From an uncultured bacterium (GTDB lineage: Bacteria; Bacillota; Clostridia; Lachnospirales; Lachnospiraceae): a stretch of 64,000 nucleotides of DNA. Numbering within the stretch: the stretch's first letter is position 1; each line of letters starts with the position of its first letter. Location: contig CAJMSZ010000005.1 of the NCBI GenBank assembly GCA_905216215.1, positions 1 through 64,000 on the forward strand, written 5' to 3'. Below the pieces are notes generated by a model, which had not been told where the DNA came from, did no database searches, and was given only the letters and a program-made list of their open reading frames with translations. Made by a program: the position numbers and the translations under genes. Of the stretch, positions 27,801 through 35,013 are shown one piece after another.

Positions 27801-28184
27801 TACAAGAGGATTGCGGCTATTGAAACCGAGGAAGAACGGGATGATATGCTTGAGGAACTGATAGACCGTTTCGGTGAACCACCGAAGAAAGTGCAGCAGC
27901 TTCTCCGGATTGCACAACTGAAAGCAGAAGCTCACAAAGGATATATTGTATCAATTGAGCAAAAGGGAGAACGGTATATTTTTACCATGTATGAAAAGGC
28001 GAAGGTCAATGCGGCAGCCATTCCTGTTTTGCTTCAGAAGTATAAAGGAGACTTGACTTTTAAGGTTGAGGAGAATCCTTATTTCGTTTATCAGAAACGG
28101 AAGAAAGGAAAGAAAGAGAAGGATGAGCAGGTCATTGAAAATGTGAGCGCGGTGATAGAGGATATCATTTCTTTGGCGCAATAG
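24837..28184 (+). CDS. mfd: Transcription-repair coupling factor Mfd
   Basis: 1115 residues. Removes RNA polymerase stalled at DNA lesions and recruits UvrA. Domains in order: UvrB-like N-terminal part ('AVRGGILDIYP'), CarD-like RNA polymerase-interacting domain ('PGDYVVHENHGLGIYRGIEKI', about residue 443), RecG-like helicase with Walker A 'GDVGFGKTEIA', 'DEEQRFGV' box, 'TATPIPRTLHMS', 'STTIIETGLDIPNANT' and 'YQLRGRVGRS', and a C-terminal TRCF domain. The length is slightly below the 1150-1180 usual for the family. It forms an operon with pth. Confidence 0.97.
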   Translation: MKTFTAPLLELAGYEEIQKKYRTKSGMTLIGGCVTSQKTHMIYALSDGCPYTVIVLSDEEKAKKMLEEYRFLEENVCFYPAKDFLFYQADIHGKELVRERIEAIRMMLEKGKDGVTIITTFDAFMDKMVSKENLQKQIMTLKAGDVVDLEQLICQISGLGYDREAQINGPGQFAVRGGILDIYPLTEELPIRMEFWGDEIDSIRTFDVDSQRSVENLQEITIYPGDESKNGKNVSFLDYFPESDTALFLDEPVRLLERGQQVEDEVRKANEMRSLDWEEKGIASEEPQFYSTEEVAKKVNRFSSVGLSALENKHKYFQINEIYNIQTKSVNPYNNSFEMLTKDLSRLKRSKYRVVLISGSRTRAKRLAEDLRDYDLSSFYSDTPEREVKPGEIMVCYGHVEVGYEYPMIKYMVISETDIFGKHKKKKKKRKTYEGQKIQDFTDLKPGDYVVHENHGLGIYRGIEKIEVDKVVKDYMKISYADGGNLYILATQLDLIQKYASADAKKPKLNKLGGQEWNRTKKKVRGAVQQIAKDLVELYATRQEKTGFIYEQDTVWQREFEEMFPFEETEDQLLAIEAVKKDMESPKIMDRLICGDVGFGKTEIAVRAAFKAVQENKQVVYLVPTTILAQQHYNTFVQRMKDFPVRVDLLCRFRTPLEQKKTLDDLTKGQVDIVIGTHRVLSKDVQFKDLGLLIIDEEQRFGVQHKEKIKKLKDNVDVLTLTATPIPRTLHMSLIGIRDMSVLEEAPVDRMPIQTYVMEYNDEMVREAIERELSRQGQVYYVYNKVKDIAEITDRIQKLVPDANVSFAHGQMGERQLENIMYDFINGEIDVLVSTTIIETGLDIPNANTIIIHDSDKMGLSQLYQLRGRVGRSNRMAYAFLLYRRDKLLKEVAEKRLTAIREFTDLGSGVKIAMRDLEIRGAGNLLGEEQHGHMEAVGYDLYCKMLNEAVKHLKGELPEDVYTTTIDINIDAYIPNSYIANEYQKLDIYKRIAAIETEEERDDMLEELIDRFGEPPKKVQQLLRIAQLKAEAHKGYIVSIEQKGERYIFTMYEKAKVNAAAIPVLLQKYKGDLTFKVEENPYFVYQKRKKGKKEKDEQVIENVSAVIEDIISLAQ

Positions 28185-28206
28185 TGTGCATTTTTTGTGA
28201 AAATGA

Positions 28207-28235
28207 TTGCGGTATGATGAAAAAAAAGGTATACT
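28207..28235 (+). promoter_or_regulatory. Promoter of the PrsA-like lipoprotein gene
   Basis: TTGCGG (28207-28212), 17 bp, TATACT (28230-28235), then a 53-nt leader and AAGGAGG before the ATG. Confidence 0.6.
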
Positions 28236-28288
28236 GAACCAGTATATGGAAAAATGTATACGGAAGCATTAAGGAGGAAGATAGTTAG

Positions 28289-29389
28289 ATGAAGACAAGA
28301 TTCGCGGCATTAGCTATTGCGGCAGCTATGGCTGTATCTGCTTTAACCGGATGTGGGAGCGGAAATTTAAACAGTGATGACGTAGTAGCAGAGTTTGGAG
28401 ATACAAAGATTAAGGCAGGTGTGGCTGAGTTCTATGCGAGATACCAGCAGGCAAGCTATGAGACCTATTATATGCGATATTACGGAGAGGATATGTGGAC
28501 CAAAGAAGTCAGTGATGGAAACACATATGAAGACAGTGTGAAGAATAATGCGTTAGATACATTGAAAACCATGTATGTGCTGGAAACACATATGGATGAA
28601 TATAAGGTGGAATATACTTCGGATGATGAGGCAGCTGTAGAGAAAGCAGCACAGGCATTTGTGGATGCCAATGACGAAGAAGCTTTGAGTGCATCGGCAG
28701 GAGATCTGGAAAACGTAAAAGAAGTTCTGAAGCTCATTACAATTCAGAGAAAGATGTATAATGCAATGATTGAAGATGCAGATACAGATGTTTCTGATGA
28801 GGAAGCAGCACAGAAGAGTATGAATTATGTATTCTTTTCGTTTGAAACAAAGGATGATTCAGGTAATAAAACAACATTAAGTGATGATGAAAAAGTGACT
28901 CTGAAGGAAACGGCAATGAATTTCCAGACAGAAGTGGCAGAAGGAACTAAGACATTTGAAGAGTGCGCAGAGGAAGCGGGTGTGGAAGCACAGACAGCTA
29001 CTTTTGATTCTGATTCTACTTCTCCAACTACAGACCTTATTAAGGCAGCAGATGTACTTGGTGAAGGTCAGGCTACGGACGTAATCGAGACGGACAGTGG
29101 ATATTATGTAGCAAAGGTTACAAGCATGCTTGACAGAGAAGCTACAGACGCAAAAAAGACTTCTATTGTTTCAGAGCGTCAGCAGACACTGTACAATGAC
29201 CTTTGTAAAGAATGGGTAGACGATGCAGATATTACCGTACATGAAAATGTATGGAAGAAACTGGATTTTACAAAGCATGGTGTTACAATGAAGACTCAGT
29301 CAAGTACAGATGATACAGAGAATACCAAATCTGAAACCAATACAGACTCGGAATCTGGTACAGAAAGCAATTCAAACACAGAAAAATAG
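28289..29389 (+). CDS. PrsA/SurA-like foldase lipoprotein
   Basis: 366 residues with a lipoprotein signal peptide; lipobox 'LTGC' places the lipidated Cys at residue 21. A SurA-N-like helical region follows ('VVAEFGDTKIKAGVAEFYARYQQ'), then a parvulin-like region with 'MNYVFFSF' and 'VIETDSGYYVAKVTSML'. The C-terminus is a low-complexity Ser/Thr/Glu tail. Probably helps exported proteins fold outside the membrane. The parvulin domain is divergent, so isomerase activity is uncertain. Confidence 0.8.
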   Translation: MKTRFAALAIAAAMAVSALTGCGSGNLNSDDVVAEFGDTKIKAGVAEFYARYQQASYETYYMRYYGEDMWTKEVSDGNTYEDSVKNNALDTLKTMYVLETHMDEYKVEYTSDDEAAVEKAAQAFVDANDEEALSASAGDLENVKEVLKLITIQRKMYNAMIEDADTDVSDEEAAQKSMNYVFFSFETKDDSGNKTTLSDDEKVTLKETAMNFQTEVAEGTKTFEECAEEAGVEAQTATFDSDSTSPTTDLIKAADVLGEGQATDVIETDSGYYVAKVTSMLDREATDAKKTSIVSERQQTLYNDLCKEWVDDADITVHENVWKKLDFTKHGVTMKTQSSTDDTENTKSETNTDSESGTESNSNTEK

Positions 29390-29397
29390 AACGTATG

Positions 29398-29425
29398 GGA
29401 AGCCTCAAAAGGGCTTCCTATTTTC
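29398..29425 (+). terminator. Terminator of the PrsA-like gene
   Basis: GGAAGCC (29398-29404) pairs with GGCTTCC (29412-29418), followed by TATTTTC. Confidence 0.75.
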
Positions 29426-29473
29426 ATTCTACTTATAAAAAACTGAAAATTATAAAAATATTTTAAAATTGTA

Positions 29474-29502
29474 TTGACAAATATGAATTTCGGGAGTATT
29501 AT
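29474..29502 (+). promoter_or_regulatory. Strong promoter of a candidate non-coding RNA
   Basis: TTGACA (29474-29479), 17 bp, TATTAT (29497-29502); the -35 is a perfect consensus. No sizeable gene follows before a terminator at 29723-29765. Confidence 0.7.
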
Positions 29503-29508
29503 ATAGAC

Positions 29509-29765
29509 ATAAAAAGAAAGACAGATAGAAAGAAAAGAATTTAAGAAAAGGAAGGTACGGACCACCAGAAACATAACATTTAAACCCAAACAAATTAATA
29601 GAAAGTGAAGGTATGGACCACCAGAAAGGTAAGATGAAGTCAGTTAAAGGAGAAAAATGAAAGGTAGGTATACGTTAATAGTTATACTAAAAGGTTGAGA
29701 GAATGATTAGGGCAGTTTCATAAAGAAGAGTATCAAAGGAAAGAATTTGGTACTCTTCTTTTTTC
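29509..29765 (+). ncRNA. Candidate ~255-nt RNA with a duplicated motif and a 13-codon reading frame
   Basis: This region lies between a consensus promoter and a strong terminator (AAGAAGAGTA/TACTCTTCTT with T6). It holds two 21-nt direct repeats, GAAGGTAYGGACCACCAGAAA, at 29551-29571 and 29607-29627. A 13-codon frame at 29657-29698 (MKGRYTLIVILKG) has a good AAAGGAG ribosome site, and a 15-codon frame overlaps its start by ATGA. It could be a regulatory RNA, a leader-type RNA or a small-peptide message. Confidence 0.5.
29551..29627 (+). repeat. Pair of 21-nt direct repeats inside the candidate RNA
   Basis: Copies at 29551-29571 and 29607-29627 differ by one base (C/T) and start 56 nt apart. 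Confidence 0.85.
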
Positions 29766-29827
29766 GTGCAGAAAAACAGATTCGTAGGAGAAGCTCATTA
29801 TATAAATTTGAAAAGAAAGTGAAATAG

Positions 29828-29857
29828 TTGCAGTGTCTGGAAAAAATGTGCTATAAT
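29828..29857 (+). promoter_or_regulatory. Promoter of the acidic-tailed membrane protein gene
   Basis: TTGCAG (29828-29833), 18 bp, TATAAT (29852-29857). Confidence 0.65.
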
Positions 29858-29904
29858 GTGCGGTATGGGGAAATGGATGATACGAAAGAAAGGGGAAATA
29901 AAAG

Positions 29905-30705
29905 ATGGACTTTTTGATTTTGATTGCTGTGGCGGTTATTTCCGTTTTACTTTGCTTTCTTGGCATAAAAATGATGCGTATTTTTAATGCTGTGGCGGGG
30001 GCGCTGCTTGGAGCCGGAATTGCGTACACAGCGTTAAGTTTTGTACAGGTAGATACACGGACGCAGTGGATTATTATTGGAATTTCTGCACTGATTCTTG
30101 CAATTTTGGCAGGTGTAGTGAAGAAGGTGGGATGCTTTTTATTCAGTATTGTTGGTATTACCGGAATGCTGTCTTATGTACTCAATGCTTCACCGAATGC
30201 AAACAACTGGCTGCTTTATGCAATTAGTGGTGGTGTGGCAATGTTAGTTGCCCTTCTTGGAATCAAATGGATGAATCCAATTTATATTATTTCAGGTGCA
30301 TTTGCAGGTGGAATTGGAATTGGAAGTGTACTTCTGAAGCTTCCGCTTCCAGATGTGAGCAACCCTTTTCTTTTGAAACTTGGTATGTATGCAATTCCTG
30401 TTTTAATTGGATGTGTGGTGCAGTTTATCCTGAAGTCAAGAGAGATTGGAAGAAAAGAGGCCAAGCATTCGGCAGAAGTGAAAAAAGAAATTTCCATGGA
30501 AGAAGAAGTGGAGAATGCAAGGGCTCTTTTTGATGATACGGTAGAAGACTTAGATGAGGATTTTGATACGGATTTTATTGATGATATGGAAGATGTAGAT
30601 GAGCGTGATGTGGAGGTTATTTCAGATACGATAGATACAGAAGATGATGACATAGATTATATAGACATTGATAGTGCTACGGAAGATGTAGATGTGGAAG
30701 AATAG
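29905..30705 (+). CDS. Multi-pass membrane protein with a highly acidic C-terminal tail
   Basis: 266 residues. About seven hydrophobic segments fill residues 1-175 in a pattern like DUF4203/TM7S3-type proteins ('GAGIAYTALSFV', 'GGVAMLVALLGIKWMNPIYIISGAFAGG'). A basic stretch ('LKSREIGRKEAKHSAEVKK') then leads to a tail of about 70 residues rich in Asp and Glu. Its function is unknown. It lies 18 nt upstream of a PHP gene in the same unit. Confidence 0.7.
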   Translation: MDFLILIAVAVISVLLCFLGIKMMRIFNAVAGALLGAGIAYTALSFVQVDTRTQWIIIGISALILAILAGVVKKVGCFLFSIVGITGMLSYVLNASPNANNWLLYAISGGVAMLVALLGIKWMNPIYIISGAFAGGIGIGSVLLKLPLPDVSNPFLLKLGMYAIPVLIGCVVQFILKSREIGRKEAKHSAEVKKEISMEEEVENARALFDDTVEDLDEDFDTDFIDDMEDVDERDVEVISDTIDTEDDDIDYIDIDSATEDVDVEE

Positions 30706-30723
30706 AAAGGTGTATGATTTGAC

Positions 30724-31557
30724 ATGAAGATAGATATGCACTGTCATGTGAAGGAAGGCTCCATAGACAGCAGAGTTGCAATAGAAGAGTATATTCGCAG
30801 ACTGCAGGAAAAAGGAATTGACGGGATGCTGGTGACTGATCATGATACCTATAGAGGATTCCGCTATTGGCAGAACCATATAAAGGGGAAAAAATATCGA
30901 GATTTTGTTGTTCTGAAGGGAATTGAGTATGACACTGTGGATGCGGGACATGTTCTGATTATTATGCCACAGGGTGTGGAAATGAAACTTCTGGAGATGC
31001 GTGGACTGCCACTTGCACAGTTGGTTGCCTGTGTCCATCATCATGGTGGAATCTGTGGAGCAGCTCATCCGTGTGGGGAAAAGTATCTTAGCTTTACCAA
31101 TACGAAATGCTGGCGCAAGACTCCGGAACTGTTGGAAAAATTCGATTTTATTGAGGTGTTTAATGCCTGTGAGACAGAAGAATCCAATGCCGGAGCAAAG
31201 TATCTTGCAGAGCAGTACGATAAGCCGGGAACCGGAGGAAGTGACGCGCATAAACCGGATTGTGCCGGAATGGCATATACGGAATTTCCCAAACCAATTA
31301 AGACGGAACTGGATTTAATTATGCAGATTAGGGCGAAAGAGAACATCAAGGCTGGGGGCAGTATCTATACCAAAGTATCCAGAGATAAGCTGGGAAAGTG
31401 TAAAAGTCTATATTCCTATTCGTTCTGGGTGTATAATAACGCAGGAGCTCTTTGGAAGAAAATGGGACGGAAGCATCGGATACATGATGAACATCCAATT
31501 GATCCTATAGATCCTATCGAAATTCCATATTTGAAAAAGATTAAGAGAAAACATTAA
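30724..31557 (+). CDS. PHP-domain metal-dependent phosphoesterase
   Basis: 277 residues. N-terminal 'IDMHCHVKEGS' is the first PHP metal-binding motif, followed by 'GMLVTDHDTY' (second), 'CVHHHGGICGAAHPCG' (third) and 'GSDAHKPD' (fourth), so all trinuclear metal ligands seem present. The group includes nucleoside 3',5'-bisphosphate or oligonucleotide phosphatases (TrpH/YciV type), but the substrate here is not known. It ends before a bidirectional terminator. Confidence 0.85.
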   Translation: MKIDMHCHVKEGSIDSRVAIEEYIRRLQEKGIDGMLVTDHDTYRGFRYWQNHIKGKKYRDFVVLKGIEYDTVDAGHVLIIMPQGVEMKLLEMRGLPLAQLVACVHHHGGICGAAHPCGEKYLSFTNTKCWRKTPELLEKFDFIEVFNACETEESNAGAKYLAEQYDKPGTGGSDAHKPDCAGMAYTEFPKPIKTELDLIMQIRAKENIKAGGSIYTKVSRDKLGKCKSLYSYSFWVYNNAGALWKKMGRKHRIHDEHPIDPIDPIEIPYLKKIKRKH

Positions 31558-31577
31558 AGTGTATAAAGAAATGCATG

Positions 31578-31606
31578 AAAAAGTTCACCCTTCGGTGAAC
31601 TTTTTT
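31578..31606. terminator. Bidirectional terminator between convergent genes
   Basis: A 12-bp perfect stem AAAAAGTTCACC/GGTGAACTTTTT with a CTTC loop; T-runs on both strands. Confidence 0.9.
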
Positions 31607-31610
31607 ATGC

Positions 31611-32468
31611 TTATTTTTTAATAGTTGGTAATTTCTTTCGGATTTCTTCCAACATTTCTTTGTAAGAACGGCTTTGCATATTAGGGAAAGCTTTTACAAT
31701 ACGACGCTGTGTGACTGGAAGTCCTGTTTCGATACTCTTGAATTTGCTGCGAAGTACAGTAATTCGTTCTTTCATTTCGTCTGTAATACCATCCAGAGTG
31801 TCAGTAAGTTCTTCCTGCTTGGTTGAAATGGATACTTTCAAATCTTCTTCTTTCCCAATTGCGGTAATGGTGCTTTTGTAAATATTTTCACCTATCTTAT
31901 CTGAGATCTCATGAAGCTCATCTGCAATTTCCTGCATCTTTGCCAGACGTTTATTCAGCTTGAGAATTTCAGAAGCTGTAATGTAGAGGTCTGCAAACAT
32001 GGAAATGCTAAGAATGACAAGAACGACCATTGTCAAGGTCACCGGTAGACGAAATACGCATCTCTGAATGAATGGATGAATCACAGATACAATTGCTACG
32101 CAGAACACACCCCAGATTAATGAGAAAAGTAAACAAATATATCCGTTTAAATTGAGGGGCATATTGGAATAATCCCACCACTTGTGATGAAACAGTTTTT
32201 CCAACAGAAATCCGGTTAGCCATTCCAGTGCCGATACAAGGATAACGCTGGAGATATATAAAAGGATAAAATTGGATTCGAATGGTTTCAGTAAGTAGAC
32301 AACTGAGCATACTCCAAATCCATAAATCGGACAAATGGGTCCGTTCAGGAATCCACGGTTGACAAATGTGCGCTCTTTCCAGGCGGCAAATGCAACTTCT
32401 GTGCACCAGCCCAAGAAACCATAAATAAAGAAAAATTGGACGAAATAATAAAATTCTGACATAGACAC
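31611..32468 (-). CDS. Putative ABC transporter permease, CmpB-like family (PF06541 type)
   Basis: 285 residues. Four to five membrane segments occupy residues 1-170, with the family hallmarks 'FFIYGFLGWCTEVAFAAWKERTFVNRGFLNGPICPIYGFG' (split between the first loop and second segment) and 'EWLTGFLLEKLFHHKWWDYS'. The C-terminal half is a charged coiled coil. No ATPase partner is nearby, so 'ABC permease' is a family label, not an established role. It stands alone. Confidence 0.8.
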   Translation of the reverse strand: MSMSEFYYFVQFFFIYGFLGWCTEVAFAAWKERTFVNRGFLNGPICPIYGFGVCSVVYLLKPFESNFILLYISSVILVSALEWLTGFLLEKLFHHKWWDYSNMPLNLNGYICLLFSLIWGVFCVAIVSVIHPFIQRCVFRLPVTLTMVVLVILSISMFADLYITASEILKLNKRLAKMQEIADELHEISDKIGENIYKSTITAIGKEEDLKVSISTKQEELTDTLDGITDEMKERITVLRSKFKSIETGLPVTQRRIVKAFPNMQSRSYKEMLEEIRKKLPTIKK

Positions 32469-32573
32469 CTCCTCGTAAGTATGAGATTAATTATAAACAG
32501 AAAAGAAGAAAATGTAAACCATTATAAGTTATTTGTAATTTGGACAAAAACGAGAAAAAATTTCAATAAATTC

Positions 32574-32601
32574 TTGCGACAGGGAAGGAGATGGGTATAA
32601 T
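32574..32601 (+). promoter_or_regulatory. Promoter of feoAB
   Basis: TTGCGA (32574-32579), 16 bp, TATAAT (32596-32601). I see no clear Fur box. Confidence 0.55.
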
Positions 32602-32628
32602 GAAATGTAGAACAAAGGAGAAGAAACT

Positions 32629-32862
32629 ATGAATTTAAAAGAAGGAAGAAACAAAGGAAGATATACTGTGAAAGCGATTAAGATAGAGCAGAATCTGGAA
32701 CGGAGACTGGAAGCCCTTGGACTTACAGAAGGAAGTTCCATCTTGGTGTTAAATAATGATAAGAAGGGAGCGCTTACAGTGAAGTTCCGTGGAACCCGTT
32801 TTGCCATGGGTCGAAGAATTGCAGAGCACATCTATGTAGAGGAGGTATCTGTAGATGAGTAG
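32629..32862 (+). CDS. feoA: Ferrous iron transport protein A (FeoA)
   Basis: 77 residues, one SH3-like FeoA domain: 'EQNLERRLEALGLTEGSSILVLNNDKKGALTVKFRGTRFAMGRRIAEHIYVEEV' fits the family across its length. It is thought to modulate FeoB. AAAGGAG precedes the ATG, and the end overlaps feoB by 8 nt, implying translational coupling. Confidence 0.93.
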   Translation: MNLKEGRNKGRYTVKAIKIEQNLERRLEALGLTEGSSILVLNNDKKGALTVKFRGTRFAMGRRIAEHIYVEEVSVDE

Positions 32863-34897
32863 GACAGTCAATGTGGCATTTATCGGGAATCCGAACTGTG
32901 GAAAAACGACGTTATTTAATGCATTTACGGGAGCCAATCTTAAGGTGGCGAACTGGCCGGGTGTTACGGTAGAGAAAAAGGAAGGAAAAACGGTGTACGA
33001 TGGTCAGGAGTTCAAACTGATTGACCTGCCCGGAATCTACAGCCTGACATCATATACTATGGAAGAAAAAGTTTCCAGAGAGTGTATACTCAGTGAGGAA
33101 GTTGATGTGATTGTAGATGTGGTAGATGCATCCAGCCTGGAACGCAATCTTTATCTGACTTTGCAACTGATAGAACTGGGAAAGCCTGTGGTACTGGCAT
33201 TGAATATGATGGATATTGTGGAAGAACGGGGCATGGAAATTGATTTACATCGTCTGCCGGAAATGCTGGGGATTCCGACTATCCCGGTATCTGCCCGGAA
33301 GAAAACAGGTCTTTCCATACTGATGCATGCGGTTGCGCATCACACAGAACTGGATAAACAGGCACCACTCATTCATCATCATGACAAGGGAAAGCCATCT
33401 CATCATTGCCATAATCATCATGCAGAGTATGCAATGGTTTACAGTGACGAGATAGAAGATAAAATTGATCAGTTTTCTGATTTGCTTCAGAAGTGTTATC
33501 CGGATTTGACAAATAAAAGGTGGCATGCAATCAAATATCTGGAGCGGGATGAATCGGTTATGAAGCGTTATCCAATTCCTTTGCATGAGGAAGAGAAGAA
33601 TTACGAGAAGGAAATCATTAATCAGAAATACGACTTTATTGAAGAGATTATTGAAGAGGCACTGGTTAATAAAGAAGCGAAGTCGGAGTTTACTGACCGT
33701 ATCGATAAGTACTTGACGCATAAGTATCTAGGACTTCCGATTTTTCTTGGTATCATGGCTTTGGTATTTTTCCTGACCTTTACCATTGGGGACTGGCTGA
33801 AGGCATATTTTGAAGTTGGAATCGAAATGATTTCGTCCGGTGCACAGAATTTTCTGGCTCTGATACATACCAATGAGATACTTATCTCCCTTGTGGTGGA
33901 TGGAATTATTTCCGGGGTAGGTGGGATTTTGACTTTTTTGCCTAATATTTTTATACTTTTTCTGGCACTGGCCTTTCTGGAGGACAGTGGATATATGTCT
34001 AGAGTAGCATTTGTAATGGATGATATTATGAGCAGAATCGGACTTTCTGGAAGAGCCTTTATTCCATTGTTGCTTGGTTTTGGCTGCTCGGTTCCTGCAG
34101 TTATGGCATCCAGAGCACTGGAAAACAGAAAGGACAGATTGAAGACCATTTTAGTCACTCCATTTATGTCATGCAGTGCCAGACTACCTGTTTATGTGTT
34201 GTTTTCTTCCATGTTTTTTGAAAAACATGCCATGCTGGTCTGTTATTCCATGTATCTGCTTGGAATTGTTGTGGCGATTGTAGTTGCATATCTTATTTCG
34301 AAAGCAGATGGAAGCAAGGCAGAGCATAATCTTTTGATTGAGCTTCCGGAATACAAAACTCCGAATGCAAGAACGATTGCTGTCTATGTGTGGGAAAAAG
34401 TCAAAGATTATCTTTCAAAGGCGGGAACGGTAATTTTGCTGGCATCTATGATTATGTGGGGTGTGCTGAATTTTGGCCCACACGGGTATACAACGGATAT
34501 TGCGCAAAGCTTTGGGGCGGTGCTGGGGCATTTGTTTGTTCCTTTATTTAAGCCGGTGGGGCTTGGATACTGGCAGATAGTGGTGGCTCTCATAGCAGGT
34601 GTTGCAGCAAAGGAAGTGGTGGTTTCAAGTTGCAGCGTTTTGTTTGGCATTGCAAATGTGACTGGGGGGCATGGAATGACAGCTCTCCATACATCCCTTG
34701 TGGGCATTGGATTTGGAACGCAAAATGCATTGGCACTCATGGTTTTCTGTCTGCTCTATGTACCTTGTACGGCAACGATTGCGACCATGCGACGTGAAGT
34801 GGGAAGTAGAAAGATTACTGCACTCATGATAGGATTTCAGCTCCTGGTGGCATGGGGAATGAGTTTTCTTGTTTATCACCTGGCTATGCTGTTCTGA
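32855..34897 (+). CDS. feoB: Ferrous iron transport protein B (FeoB) with a His-rich insert
   Basis: 680 residues. N-terminal G-protein domain: 'GNPNCGKTTLFN' (G1), 'PGVTVEKKEG' (switch I), 'DLPGIYSLTSYTMEE' (G3), 'NMMD' (G4). The membrane region from about residue 290 has the Gate motifs ('SVPAVMASRALENRKDR', 'CSARLPVYVLF'). Between them, residues 162-189 hold ten His and one Cys, an unusual metal-binding-like loop. It takes up Fe2+ across the membrane. It is cotranscribed with feoA. Confidence 0.96.
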   Translation: MSRTVNVAFIGNPNCGKTTLFNAFTGANLKVANWPGVTVEKKEGKTVYDGQEFKLIDLPGIYSLTSYTMEEKVSRECILSEEVDVIVDVVDASSLERNLYLTLQLIELGKPVVLALNMMDIVEERGMEIDLHRLPEMLGIPTIPVSARKKTGLSILMHAVAHHTELDKQAPLIHHHDKGKPSHHCHNHHAEYAMVYSDEIEDKIDQFSDLLQKCYPDLTNKRWHAIKYLERDESVMKRYPIPLHEEEKNYEKEIINQKYDFIEEIIEEALVNKEAKSEFTDRIDKYLTHKYLGLPIFLGIMALVFFLTFTIGDWLKAYFEVGIEMISSGAQNFLALIHTNEILISLVVDGIISGVGGILTFLPNIFILFLALAFLEDSGYMSRVAFVMDDIMSRIGLSGRAFIPLLLGFGCSVPAVMASRALENRKDRLKTILVTPFMSCSARLPVYVLFSSMFFEKHAMLVCYSMYLLGIVVAIVVAYLISKADGSKAEHNLLIELPEYKTPNARTIAVYVWEKVKDYLSKAGTVILLASMIMWGVLNFGPHGYTTDIAQSFGAVLGHLFVPLFKPVGLGYWQIVVALIAGVAAKEVVVSSCSVLFGIANVTGGHGMTALHTSLVGIGFGTQNALALMVFCLLYVPCTATIATMRREVGSRKITALMIGFQLLVAWGMSFLVYHLAMLF

Positions 34898-34935
34898 TAA
34901 ATAGAATTCAAAGAAATATTTTTACAAATATAGGA

Positions 34936-34979
34936 TTGACATTTGAGTAACCATATCTTAAGATATGGTTACTCGTCTT
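34936..34979 (+). promoter_or_regulatory. Promoter with overlapping 30-bp perfect palindrome
   Basis: TTGACA (34936-34941) stands 17 bp before TAAGAT (34959-34964). A perfect palindrome (34945-34974, arms GAGTAACCATATC / GATATGGTTACTC around TTAA) covers the spacer and the -10, with TCTTTTAT after it. It can be read as the feoB terminator, as an operator for the surface protein gene, or both. Confidence 0.65.
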
Positions 34980-35013
34980 TTATGTTTTCTTTCCGGAAAC
35001 GGAGAGGATGCAT

